Below are positions 8,134 through 16,350 of a DNA stretch of 64,000 bases, piece by piece. This stretch comes from Clostridium nigeriense (GTDB lineage: Bacteria; Bacillota; Clostridia; Clostridiales; Clostridiaceae), in assembly GCF_900086595.1 (NCBI RefSeq), contig NZ_LT575472.1, positions 1,218,275 through 1,282,274 of the forward strand. Direction: 5' to 3'. A program made the position numbers and the translations under genes. Below the pieces are notes generated by a model, which was given only the letters and a program-made list of their open reading frames with translations, was not told the origin of the DNA and searched no databases. Position 1 is the first letter of the stretch; the number at the start of each line of letters is the position of its first letter.

Positions 8134-9282
8134 ATGTATAGTGTAGGTTTAATGTCAGGAACATCATTAGATGGAGTTGATGCAGTTTTAGTTGATATAA
8201 TAGGAACAGGTTTAGATACTAAGGTTGAAGTTATAGCTTTTAATACTTATGAAATACCAGAAAGTATAAAAGAAGAGATAAAAAAAGCATGTCTACAAAA
8301 TGAATCATCATCAGCATTAATATGTAGTTTAAACTTTAAATTAGGTTATTTATTTAGTGATGCTGTTAAAAGTATTTGTAAAGAAGCTAACATAAAAACA
8401 GAAGAGTTAGAGTTTGTAGCTACACATGGGCAAACTGTTTATCATATCCCAAAGTCTATAGGTACTTACATCCCTTCAACACTTCAAATTGGAGAACCAT
8501 CTATAATAGCTTTTGAAAACAATGTAAAAGTAGTTTCTAATTTTAGAACTATGGATATTGCTGCAGGTGGAGAAGGTGCTCCTTTAGTTCCATATAGTGA
8601 ATTTATTTTATATGGAGGAAGAGGGGAAGATATAGCACTTCAAAATATAGGTGGTATTGGAAATGTAACAGTAATTCCGGGAAAAAAAGATATGAGAAAA
8701 ATATATGCTTTTGATACAGGACCTGGAAACATGATGATAGATGAAGCTTGTCAAAGGTTATTTGGAGTTAAATATGATAAAGGTGGTCAAATAGCTAGTA
8801 GAGGAAAAGTTAATAAGAAAATGCTAGATAAACTAATGTCTCATCCATATATTAGTTTAGTTCCTCCTAAATCAACTGGAAGAGAAGAATTTGGTGAGGA
8901 TTATGTATGTTTATTATTAGAAGAATATTCAGATTTACCAAAAGAGGATATAATAGCGACATTAACAGCATTTACAGCTGAATCAATAATATACAGTTAT
9001 AAGAAGCATATAATACCAAAAACAAATTTAAGAAAAGTTATAATTGGTGGTGGCGGAGCACACAATAAAACTTTAATAGAATTTATTAAAAATGGATTAG
9101 ATGGAATAGAAGTATTAACTCAGGAGGATGTAGGATATTCTTCTGATGCTAAAGAAGCAATTGCTTTTGCTATTTTAGGAAATGAAACAATACATGGAAA
9201 TCCTTCTAATATCCCAAGTGCAACAGGTGCTAACACTAATGTTATATTAGGTAATATAACACCAAAACCAAAGAAAATATAA
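8134..9282 (+). CDS. anmK: Anhydro-N-acetylmuramic acid kinase
   Basis: AnmK phosphorylates and hydrolyses 1,6-anhydroMurNAc to MurNAc-6-phosphate, which murQ then uses. The 382-residue product has the family signatures: GLMSGTSLDGVDA (5-17), ATHGQT near 94-99, FRTMDIAAGGEGAPLVP and the GGGGAHN stretch near 307-313. Its start overlaps the murK operon closely (ribosome site AAGGAG inside the murK stop region). Gram-positive walls yield little anhydroMurNAc, so likely sources are lytic transglycosylases active on spore cortex or walls of other gut bacteria. It is the last gene before a terminator. Confidence 0.95.
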   Translation: MYSVGLMSGTSLDGVDAVLVDIIGTGLDTKVEVIAFNTYEIPESIKEEIKKACLQNESSSALICSLNFKLGYLFSDAVKSICKEANIKTEELEFVATHGQTVYHIPKSIGTYIPSTLQIGEPSIIAFENNVKVVSNFRTMDIAAGGEGAPLVPYSEFILYGGRGEDIALQNIGGIGNVTVIPGKKDMRKIYAFDTGPGNMMIDEACQRLFGVKYDKGGQIASRGKVNKKMLDKLMSHPYISLVPPKSTGREEFGEDYVCLLLEEYSDLPKEDIIATLTAFTAESIIYSYKKHIIPKTNLRKVIIGGGGAHNKTLIEFIKNGLDGIEVLTQEDVGYSSDAKEAIAFAILGNETIHGNPSNIPSATGANTNVILGNITPKPKKI

Positions 9283-9287
9283 TCGAG

Positions 9288-9332
9288 AAATAGGTAAGTT
9301 ATTATGTATATAAATAGCTTACCTATTTTTTT
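9288..9332 (+). terminator. Rho-independent terminator of the murein-sugar cluster
   Basis: AAATAGGTAAG (9288-9298) pairs with CTTACCTATTT (9318-9328) and runs into a T tract. It begins 6 bases after the anmK stop. Confidence 0.85.
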
Positions 9333-9351
9333 ATATAAAATTAATATTTTT

Positions 9352-9401
9352 TAGTTGACTATATCAACAAAAGTAATATAATAGTTGATATAGTCAACTA
9401 T
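9352..9401 (+). promoter_or_regulatory. MarR promoter with two operators
   Basis: TTGACT (9355-9360), a 16-base spacer and TATAAT (9377-9382) form a strong promoter. Two palindromes with the same core, GTTGA-N5-TCAAC, lie at 9352-9370 (over the -35) and 9381-9401 (from the end of the -10 to the transcription start; 8-bp arms). Their centres are 30 bp apart. The arrangement is a classic autorepression control region for the MarR gene 80 bases downstream. Confidence 0.8.
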
Positions 9402-9480
9402 TAATTTATTATTTAAAGAAAATGTAATAGAATAACAAAAATTATAGTATCACTTTTATGATAAAGAAAGGAAGTGAAGT

Positions 9481-9921
9481 ATGTTTAATAATAAAAGTAT
9501 ATTTGAAAAATCAAATATATCTCAATATATATGTTTATTTTATAAAGATTTTCAAAGTTATTGTGAAGAAAAGCTTAAGGAATATAACTTAACAAATGGA
9601 TTATATTATTATTTAATTTACATCTATAAAAAGCCAGGAAGCAAATTAAATGAAATAAGTAAATTTATGAATGTAGATAAATCTCATACAACTAGAGCAA
9701 TTCAAAAACTTATTAGTTTTGATTATGTTGAAAAGCAAGTAAATGAGGATGATAAAAAATCTTTTAATGTATATCCAACTGAAAAGTGTAAGTTAGTTAT
9801 GGAAGAAATGGTAGATTTATTTCCAAAGTGGGAAGAAAGGTTTTTAAAAGATTTTTCTAATGAAGAAGTAGAATTATTAAGAAGTTTATTTAAAAAAGCT
9901 TTTAAAAATATAATAGATTAA
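9481..9921 (+). CDS. MarR-family transcriptional regulator
   Basis: The 146-residue protein has a MarR winged helix: helices flanking a recognition helix in NVDKSHTTRAIQKLISFDYVEK (split around residue 60-82) and a wing with NEDDKKSFNVYPT near 88-100. AAAGGAAGTGAAG precedes the ATG. The two GTTGA-N5-TCAAC operators upstream point to self-repression, and the flavodoxin gene 15 bases downstream is the obvious regulated partner. A 60-bp relic of the same gene lies at 661-720. The inducing signal is unknown. Confidence 0.9.
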   Translation: MFNNKSIFEKSNISQYICLFYKDFQSYCEEKLKEYNLTNGLYYYLIYIYKKPGSKLNEISKFMNVDKSHTTRAIQKLISFDYVEKQVNEDDKKSFNVYPTEKCKLVMEEMVDLFPKWEERFLKDFSNEEVELLRSLFKKAFKNIID

Positions 9922-9936
9922 AAGGAGATATAAGTT

Positions 9937-10440
9937 ATGAAAGCATTAGTAGTATATTCATCATTAACAGGAAACACTAAAAAAATTGCAGAAGCAATGT
10001 ATGAAGAAATTAATATTGAAAAGGATATTTATAAATCTAATGAAGACTTTAATATTGAAAATTATGATTTCATTGCAGTAGGATACTGGGTAAATAAAGG
10101 AATTTGCGATGATAAAATAAAAGAAATATTAGAAAAAGTTAATAATAAAAATATAATATTATTTGGTACTTTAGGAGCAAAGGAAAATGGTCCTTATTAT
10201 GATAGTATAAAGAAGAGAATAGAAGAGTTAGTACCAGAAAATAATAAGATATTAGGACATTTTCTATGCCAAGGAAAAATAAATGAAAAGTTAACTGAAA
10301 GATATAAAGAAATGCTAAAAAATAATCAAGGGGATGAGCATGTTAAAGAGCAACTAAAAAATCATGAAGAAGCTAGTAAGCATCCCGATGATAAGGATAT
10401 TTATAATGCAAAAATGTTTATAAGAAAATGTATTTGTTAA
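9937..10440 (+). CDS. Flavodoxin-family protein
   Basis: The 167-residue cytoplasmic protein starts with the FMN phosphate loop SSLTGNTKKIAEA (8-20) and shows the flavodoxin strand order, including FGTLGAKE near 80. The C-terminal third is charged and ends in RKCIC. It is co-transcribed with the MarR gene (15-base gap, GGAG ribosome site). Similar MarR-flavodoxin pairs in gut Firmicutes accompany the bilirubin reductase BilR (as BilS), but no BilR-like gene is in this window, so I leave the function as an electron-transfer flavodoxin. A terminator follows. Confidence 0.8.
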   Translation: MKALVVYSSLTGNTKKIAEAMYEEINIEKDIYKSNEDFNIENYDFIAVGYWVNKGICDDKIKEILEKVNNKNIILFGTLGAKENGPYYDSIKKRIEELVPENNKILGHFLCQGKINEKLTERYKEMLKNNQGDEHVKEQLKNHEEASKHPDDKDIYNAKMFIRKCIC

Positions 10441-10462
10441 TATAAAGTATAGATAGATTTAT

Positions 10463-10492
10463 AGTGGAGTTTTTGAATACTCCACTTATTTT
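10463..10492 (+). terminator. Rho-independent terminator after the flavodoxin gene
   Basis: AGTGGAGT (10463-10470) pairs with ACTCCACT (10479-10486) around an 8-base loop, followed by a T-rich tail. Confidence 0.8.
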
Positions 10493-10529
10493 TATATATA
10501 GGAAAGTATAAAAGTATTTAATTTGCATT

Positions 10530-10558
10530 TTTACATACAATAAGTAAACTAATATAAT
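10530..10558 (+). promoter_or_regulatory. Sigma-A promoter of the bile salt hydrolase gene
   Basis: TTTACA (10530-10535), a 17-base spacer and TATAAT (10553-10558) match 11 of 12 consensus bases. The start of transcription would be near 10565, giving a leader of about 30 bases. Confidence 0.7.
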
Positions 10559-10596
10559 ATAAGAAAAAGTAAAAAATTATAAAAGTAGGTGATAAT

Positions 10597-11583
10597 ATGT
10601 GCACAGCATTAAGTATTAAATCAAATAATGGTAATAACTTTTTTGGAAGAAATATGGACTTAGAGTATAACTTTAATCAATCTGTTATAGTTATTCCAAG
10701 AAATTATAGGTATGAAAACAAAGTAACAGAAAGTATGACTGGTGGAAAATACGCTATTATTGGTATGGGAAGTGTTATAGATAATCATGCAGCCATGGCT
10801 GATGGAATGAACGAAAAGGGGTTAGCTTGTGCAGGATTAAATTTTGCAGGATATGCTTATTATGAAAAAGAACCAGTGGAAGGAAAAGTAAATATTGCAC
10901 CTTATGACTTTATACTTTGGGTTTTATTTAATCATGAAACAGTAGATGAAGTTAAAGAAGCTATTAATAATATAGAGTTAGTAGATGTACCATTAAATGA
11001 AAATTATCCTGTTCCAACTCTTCACTGGATGATAGTTGATAAAACTGGAAAATCAATAGTTGTAGAAAAAACTAAGAATAAATTTGCAATTTATGATAAT
11101 ACTGTAGGAGTACTTGCTAACAATCCAACCTTTGATTGGCATTTAACTAATTTAAATGAATACATAGGTCTTACAGAAAAACATCCAAGGGAAACAAGAT
11201 GGTGTAATCAAGAGTTAAAGCCATTAGGAGTAGGAGCTGGAACTAGAGGAATTCCAGGTGATTTTGCTTCAGTTTCAAGATTTATAAGAATAGCTTTTAT
11301 TAAGTCTAGGATGCCAGAAGTCGATGATGAAAGTGCTACTAGTCAATTTTTACATATGCTAGATTATGTAGCTATGGTAAAAGGTGGAGCAATGACAGCA
11401 GAAGGAAAAGAAGACTTTACTTTATATTCTTCTTGTATGAATCAAGAAAAAGGTATTTATTATTATAAGACCTACAATAATAATAGGATAAATGCTATTG
11501 ATATGAATAAGGAAGATTTAAATGGAAGGGAAGTTAAATTGTTTCCTTATTTAACAAATCAAGATATAAATTATCAAAATTAA
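10597..11583 (+). CDS. bsh: Choloylglycine hydrolase (bile salt hydrolase)
   Basis: The enzyme hydrolyses the amide of glycine- or taurine-conjugated bile acids. The 328-residue protein keeps all residues known from the Clostridium perfringens enzyme at the same numbers: Cys2 (nucleophile after Met removal), Arg18, Asp21, Asn82, Asn175 and Arg228. The loop GVGAGTRGIPGD (211-222) corresponds to the loop linked to substrate selectivity. There is no signal peptide, so it acts inside the cell. It has its own promoter and terminator. Penicillin V acylases share the fold, but close similarity to C. perfringens CBAH favours bile salts. This gene indicates an intestinal habitat. Confidence 0.93.
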   Translation: MCTALSIKSNNGNNFFGRNMDLEYNFNQSVIVIPRNYRYENKVTESMTGGKYAIIGMGSVIDNHAAMADGMNEKGLACAGLNFAGYAYYEKEPVEGKVNIAPYDFILWVLFNHETVDEVKEAINNIELVDVPLNENYPVPTLHWMIVDKTGKSIVVEKTKNKFAIYDNTVGVLANNPTFDWHLTNLNEYIGLTEKHPRETRWCNQELKPLGVGAGTRGIPGDFASVSRFIRIAFIKSRMPEVDDESATSQFLHMLDYVAMVKGGAMTAEGKEDFTLYSSCMNQEKGIYYYKTYNNNRINAIDMNKEDLNGREVKLFPYLTNQDINYQN

Positions 11584-11595
11584 AATAGAGTTATA

Positions 11596-11635
11596 AAGCT
11601 AGTAGCTATGTATTGGTGGTTGCTAGCTTATTTTT
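11596..11635 (+). terminator. Terminator after bsh with AGCTAG stem
   Basis: AAGCTAG (11596-11602) pairs with CTAGCTT (11623-11629), followed by ATTTTT. The stem core is shared with several other hairpins in the window. Confidence 0.7.
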
Positions 11636-11786
11636 ATACCATATTTTAGTTTTAACCTTAATAGAGAAGGTAATTTTAATAGTAGGTGAGAATAGTATAA
11701 ATTAAGCAATAGTAAATATAGTTCTAATAGTTAAAATTTATAATAAAAAGTTATATGGAGCTTTAGAACAAGAGAGGAGACAGAAA

Positions 11787-12929
11787 ATGGAAGTATCGAT
11801 AAATAAAAATGAATTAATTAATACATTAATTAAATATAGACGTGAACTACATGAAAATCCAGAGTTATCTATGAAGGAGTATGAAACTACTAAGAGAATT
11901 AAAAGATGGTTAAGTGATTATAATATAAAAATTTTAGATTTACCTTTAAAGGTTGGCGTTGTAGCTGAAATTGAAGGTGGATATGAAGGACCAATTATTG
12001 CTTTAAGAGCTGATATTGATGCCCTTCCAATTGTAGAGGGAACTAATTTAGATTTTACATCTAAAAACTTTGGAGTAATGCATGCATGTGGACATGATTT
12101 TCATACTGCAGCAATCTTAGGAGCAGCTATTCTTATAAATGAAAATAAGTCTAAATTACATGGAAAAGTTCGAATTATATTTCAGCCAGCAGAGGAAAAT
12201 GCAAAGGGAGCTAATATTATTGTTGAATCGGGAGCTCTTGAGAATGTGGAAGCTATATTTGGAATGCATAATAAGCCAGATCTTCCTGTTGGTACAATAG
12301 GAGTAAAGGAAGGTTCCCTTATGGCAAGTGTAGATAGGTTTGAAATTGATGTTATTGGGATTGGCGGACATGCTGGTATCCCAGAAAAAACTATAGATCC
12401 TATTATAGTAGCAAGTGAAATTGTTACAGGGTTACAAACCATTGTAAGTCGGAGTTTAAGTCCTTTTAGTAATGCGGCTATAAGTGTAACTAAATTTCAA
12501 GGAGGAAATACATGGAATGTAATACCAGAAAAAGTTGAACTTGAAGGTACCGTAAGAACTTTTCAAAAAGATGTTCGAAGGAGTATTCCAGATTTAATGA
12601 GAAGAAAAGCAGATGGAATTGCAAAAGCTTCTGGAGCAAAAATAGATTTTAAATGGTATCCATATTTGCCAGGGGTATATAATGATAAAAAGTACAAAAA
12701 AGTAGTTGCTGAAGCTGCAATAGAATTAGGATATAATGTGGTAGAAGCAAAAGAAAGTGCTGGTGGAGAAGATTTTGCTTTATATCAAACTAAAATACCA
12801 GGATTTTTTATTTGGATGGGTGTTAATGGAGAAAAGGATTGGCATCACCCAGCCTATGATTTGAATGAAGATGCACTAATTGTTGCAGCTAAGTATTTTT
12901 CTAATTTAGTATTTAAAGTTTTATCATAA
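11787..12929 (+). CDS. M20-family amidohydrolase (peptidase M20D type)
   Basis: The 380-residue cytosolic protein has the M20D architecture: a catalytic domain interrupted by a dimerisation domain (about 180-290). Metal-site motifs are visible: HACGHDFHTA near 92-101, PAEEN near 133, a His in GMHNKPD near 159 and HHPAYD near 353. Relatives include hippurate hydrolases, aminoacylases, N-acetyl-diaminopimelate deacetylase and indole-acetyl-amino-acid hydrolases; none can be chosen from motifs alone. AGAGGAGA precedes the ATG. It follows bsh in the same direction after a terminator, so it is probably a separate unit. Hydrolysis of N-acyl amino acids is the safest description. Confidence 0.85.
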   Translation: MEVSINKNELINTLIKYRRELHENPELSMKEYETTKRIKRWLSDYNIKILDLPLKVGVVAEIEGGYEGPIIALRADIDALPIVEGTNLDFTSKNFGVMHACGHDFHTAAILGAAILINENKSKLHGKVRIIFQPAEENAKGANIIVESGALENVEAIFGMHNKPDLPVGTIGVKEGSLMASVDRFEIDVIGIGGHAGIPEKTIDPIIVASEIVTGLQTIVSRSLSPFSNAAISVTKFQGGNTWNVIPEKVELEGTVRTFQKDVRRSIPDLMRRKADGIAKASGAKIDFKWYPYLPGVYNDKKYKKVVAEAAIELGYNVVEAKESAGGEDFALYQTKIPGFFIWMGVNGEKDWHHPAYDLNEDALIVAAKYFSNLVFKVLS

Positions 12930-13335
12930 TGAGTTATTAGAATTAGCAAGTAGATATTTTGAAAATAATATAAGATTTATAGAGCTAATATTCATATAGG
13001 ATGGATATTAGCTTATTATATTTAGAAAATTTTTAATATTTATAAAATTAAATCAAATTATTATTGATATGATAAAAAAAATTTAAAATTAAGAATACGC
13101 CTAAATTTGAAAGTTCTCATATTAGAAATTATGTATCAATATAATAAACTTTTCTTAAAAAAAAAATTTACTAAAAGAAAAATAGATATAATATATAGAT
13201 ATTTATAAAAAAATAACATTTATATACAAAAATGAAATTGAGAAATTGGCTAGTATTTTGCTTGTTATTATCATATTAAGATATAAGGAATATAATTTAA
13301 ATATTAGTAAAAATTAACAGTAAAGGGTTGAGTTT
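12930..13335 (+). other. 406-bp intergenic region upstream of rnfC
   Basis: This gap holds one hairpin just after the amidohydrolase gene (AGCTAATATTCAT at 12983-12995 with ATGGATATTAGCT at 13001-13013, one G-T pair; a weak terminator) and then very AT-rich DNA. A possible rnf promoter is TTGCTT (13258-13263) with an AT-rich -10 near 13281-13287, but it is weak. No riboswitch pattern or open frame worth calling was seen. Confidence 0.5.
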
Positions 13336-14658
13336 ATGAAATTAGGTACATTTAAGGGTGGAATTCATCCAAAAGATGGTAAAGACATGTCTAAGAATAC
13401 ACAAATAAAGGAGATCTTGCCTAAAGGAAATTTAGTTTATCCTATGTCTCAGCATATAGGAGCACCAGCAAAACCAATAGTATCTGTAGGCGATAAAGTT
13501 TTGGCAGGACAAAAAATAGGGGAGGCTACAGGGTTTATTTCTGCAAATATCATATCTTCAGTATCTGGAATAGTAAAAGCTATTGAACCAAGACTTACGG
13601 TTTCAGGAAATAAAGCTATATCAATTGTCATTGAAAATGATAACGAATACAAAGCTGTAGAAGGTATTGGTAAATATAGAGATTACACAAAGCTTTCTAA
13701 AGAGGAAATAAGAAATTATGTTAAAGAAGCTGGCATTGTAGGATTAGGGGGAGCTGGATTTCCAAATCATGTTAAGCTTACTCCGAAAGATGATAATGCT
13801 ATAGATTACGTAATAGTAAATGCTGTAGAGTGTGAGCCTTATTTAACTTCAGATTATAGAGTTATGCTTGAAATGCCAGAAAAAATTGTTGGGGGACTTA
13901 AGGTAATTCTAAGTTTATTCCCAAATGCTAAAGGCATAATTGCAATTGAAGATAATAAACCAGATGCTATAAAGGTTCTTCGTAAGGCTGTAGAAGGTGA
14001 AAAAAATATTTCAGTATCAGTTCTTAAGACCAAATATCCACAAGGATCAGAACGTAAATTAATTTTCGCGACTACAGGAAGAAAAATTAATTCATCTATG
14101 CTTCCAGCAGATGCAGGATGTGTAGTTGATAATGTTGATACTGTAGTTGCAATTTATATGGCTGTTTGTGAATCAACACCTCTTATGAGAAAAATAATAA
14201 CTGTAACAGGAGATGCTATTAATGAACCTAGAAACTTTCAGGTTAAGATAGGTACAAGCTATTCTGAATTGGTAGAGGAAGCTGGTGGCTTTAAAGAAAG
14301 GCCTGAAAAGATTATTTCAGGAGGTCCTATGATGGGAACTGCAATATTTAGTCTTGATATTCCAGTTACTAAAACATCATCTGCACTTTTGGCTTTTACA
14401 AGAGATGAAGTTGCAGAAAATGAGCCTACCGCTTGTATTCGTTGTGGAAGATGTGTAGAGGTATGTCCTAGTAGTCTAATCCCACAAAAAATAATAGAAA
14501 ATGTAGATGGTCTAGATAATGAATCATTTATAGCACTTAATGGTATGGAATGTTATGAGTGTGGAAGTTGTACTTATGTTTGTCCAGCTAAAAGAAGACT
14601 TACTCAAGCTTTTAAACAAAGCAGAAAAAGTGTTTTAGATAGTAGAAGAAAAAAATAA
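13336..14658 (+). CDS. rnfC: Rnf electron transport complex subunit C
   Basis: RnfC is the soluble NADH-oxidising subunit of the Rnf complex, which couples ferredoxin oxidation and NAD+ reduction to ion export. The 440-residue protein has the flavin/NADH-binding GLGGAGFP motif near 138-145, NAVECEPY near 162, and two 4Fe-4S clusters near the C terminus (CIRCGRCVEVCP about 370-381, CYECGSCTYVCP about 409-420). It is the short clostridial form without the long C-terminal repeats of enterobacterial RsxC. A GGG-type ribosome site precedes the ATG. It begins the operon rnfCDGEAB. Confidence 0.96.
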   Translation: MKLGTFKGGIHPKDGKDMSKNTQIKEILPKGNLVYPMSQHIGAPAKPIVSVGDKVLAGQKIGEATGFISANIISSVSGIVKAIEPRLTVSGNKAISIVIENDNEYKAVEGIGKYRDYTKLSKEEIRNYVKEAGIVGLGGAGFPNHVKLTPKDDNAIDYVIVNAVECEPYLTSDYRVMLEMPEKIVGGLKVILSLFPNAKGIIAIEDNKPDAIKVLRKAVEGEKNISVSVLKTKYPQGSERKLIFATTGRKINSSMLPADAGCVVDNVDTVVAIYMAVCESTPLMRKIITVTGDAINEPRNFQVKIGTSYSELVEEAGGFKERPEKIISGGPMMGTAIFSLDIPVTKTSSALLAFTRDEVAENEPTACIRCGRCVEVCPSSLIPQKIIENVDGLDNESFIALNGMECYECGSCTYVCPAKRRLTQAFKQSRKSVLDSRRKK

Positions 14659-14711
14659 AATGGAATTTTAATTTAAGCAGCAAAAATAATTATGGGGAAA
14701 GGAAGATCAAA

Positions 14712-15725
14712 ATGAGTGAATTATATAATGTTTCAGCATCACCTCATGTGAGAAGTAAAGAAAGCACTAAAAGTATAATGGCTGATGTTGCAATTGCATT
14801 AATACCAGCAGGGTTATTTGGAGTATATAACTTTGGGTTAAATGCTTTATTAATAATATTAATAAGTGTTGCTACTTGCATAATAACTGAATATATCTTT
14901 CAAAAAAGAATGAATAAAAAGATTACAATAAGTGATTGTAGTGCTTTAGTAACTGGACTTTTATTAGCTTATAATATGCCATCAACTATTCCTTTTTGGG
15001 TACCAATAGTAGGTGGAGTTTTTGCAATTATAATTGTAAAGCAGCTTTTTGGGGGGCTTGGACAAAATTTCATGAATCCTGCCTTAGCTGCAAGATGTTT
15101 TTTACTTATATCTTTTTCAAGGATTATGACTGACTTTGGAATTGCAGCAGATAGAACAATTAAAGGAATTATAATGAATGGACATGCATCTATAAATGGA
15201 TATGCTATGGTAGATGGAGTTTCATCTGCAACTATACTTTCAGCAGTTAAAAATGGAGGAGATTATAACTTATTAAGTATGTTTCTTGGAACAACAGGTG
15301 GAACAATAGGAGAAACTTCGGTTATAGCCATATTAATAGGAGCAATTTATCTTCTTAGAAAAAGAATAATATCTCTTAAAATTCCTATGACATATATAGG
15401 ATCTTTTATTGTATTTATCATATTAATGAATCTTTTAGGTGGAAAAGGATTTAACATAGAATACCTTATAGGAAATGTTTTTGGTGGCGGCTTAATGTTA
15501 GGTGCCTTCTTTATGGCAACAGATTATGTTACATGTCCAATAACTTCAAAAGGAAAAATCATATTTGGAGTATTATTAGGCTTTATTACAGCAGTCTTTA
15601 GAGTTTATGGAAGTTCAGCAGAGGGAGTTTCTTATGCTATTATATTATCTAATATTCTTGTTCCTCTTATTGAAAAATATACTCTTCCAAAGGCTTTTGG
15701 AAAGGAGGCAGGAGTAAATGTCTAA
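14712..15725 (+). CDS. rnfD: Rnf electron transport complex subunit D
   Basis: This 337-residue membrane protein has about nine hydrophobic helices. The GVSSATILSA stretch (about 169-178) contains the Thr expected to carry covalent FMN. NPALAARCFL (about 121-130) is another conserved motif. GGGGAAAGGAAG precedes the ATG. The rnfG start at 15718 overlaps its end by 8 bases, consistent with translational coupling. It forms the ion-translocating core with RnfA, RnfE and RnfG. Confidence 0.95.
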   Translation: MSELYNVSASPHVRSKESTKSIMADVAIALIPAGLFGVYNFGLNALLIILISVATCIITEYIFQKRMNKKITISDCSALVTGLLLAYNMPSTIPFWVPIVGGVFAIIIVKQLFGGLGQNFMNPALAARCFLLISFSRIMTDFGIAADRTIKGIIMNGHASINGYAMVDGVSSATILSAVKNGGDYNLLSMFLGTTGGTIGETSVIAILIGAIYLLRKRIISLKIPMTYIGSFIVFIILMNLLGGKGFNIEYLIGNVFGGGLMLGAFFMATDYVTCPITSKGKIIFGVLLGFITAVFRVYGSSAEGVSYAIILSNILVPLIEKYTLPKAFGKEAGVNV

Positions 15726-16347
15726 TAAAAAAAGTACCATCATAAAAGACACAGTAATACTTTTAATTATAACTGTTGTGGCAGGATTTATATTAGCAGC
15801 AGTTAATAAAGTTACATTAGAACCTATTGCCTATGCTAGAACTGAAGAAAAAAATAAAGCTTATAGAGCAATGTTTAAGGAAGCAGAAACCTTTGATATA
15901 AATGAAACATTAACTGAAAAGTGTAATTCATCAGAAGAATTCCTAAAGGATAGGGGATTCAATGGTACTAAAGTTGATGAAGCATTAATTGCAAAAGCAA
16001 ATAATGAAGCTATAGGCTATATAATAAATGCTACTTCTCCAAATGGGTATGGTGGAAATATTCAAATTTCTTTAGGTCTTGATAAAGATGGTAGAATTAA
16101 AGGTTTTGAAATACTTTCAATTAGTGAAACAGTAGGCCTTGGTATGAAGGCAAAGGAAGATGAATTTAAATCACAATTTGCAGGTAAAAATGTTAAAGAA
16201 ATAAAATACACTAAGGCAGGGGCATCATCTGAAGATGAGATAAATGCTATAAGTGGAGCTACCATTACTACTTCTGCAGTAACAGAAGCTGTAAATTCAG
16301 CATTAACCTATGCACAAGAATATATTTTAGGTAAGGGGGATTTTTAA
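15718..16347 (+). CDS. rnfG: Rnf electron transport complex subunit G
   Basis: The 209-residue protein has one N-terminal membrane helix (about 10-30) and an extracytoplasmic FMN-binding domain. SGATITTSAV near 179-188 carries the Thr that normally receives FMN through a phosphoester bond, so an ApbE-type flavin transferase should exist elsewhere. The ATG lies inside the end of rnfD with GGAGG just before it. Length and order agree with clostridial Rnf operons. Confidence 0.95.
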   Translation: MSNKKSTIIKDTVILLIITVVAGFILAAVNKVTLEPIAYARTEEKNKAYRAMFKEAETFDINETLTEKCNSSEEFLKDRGFNGTKVDEALIAKANNEAIGYIINATSPNGYGGNIQISLGLDKDGRIKGFEILSISETVGLGMKAKEDEFKSQFAGKNVKEIKYTKAGASSEDEINAISGATITTSAVTEAVNSALTYAQEYILGKGDF

Positions 16348-16350
16348 TAA

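Noticed and set aside
9937..10440. Calling the flavodoxin BilS of a bilirubin-reduction operon
   Set aside because: No BilR-type reductase lies next to it and the motifs are generic for flavodoxins; kept as a hypothesis only.
12930..13335. FMN riboswitch upstream of the flavin-rich rnf operon
   Set aside because: No RFN-element motifs or expected stem pattern could be found; only a terminator and AT-rich DNA are seen.
15051..15056. G6 run in rnfD as a slippage site
   Set aside because: G5-G6 runs occur several times in the window at Gly codons and are below the length at which slippage is usually important; only the G8 and G9 tracts stand out.
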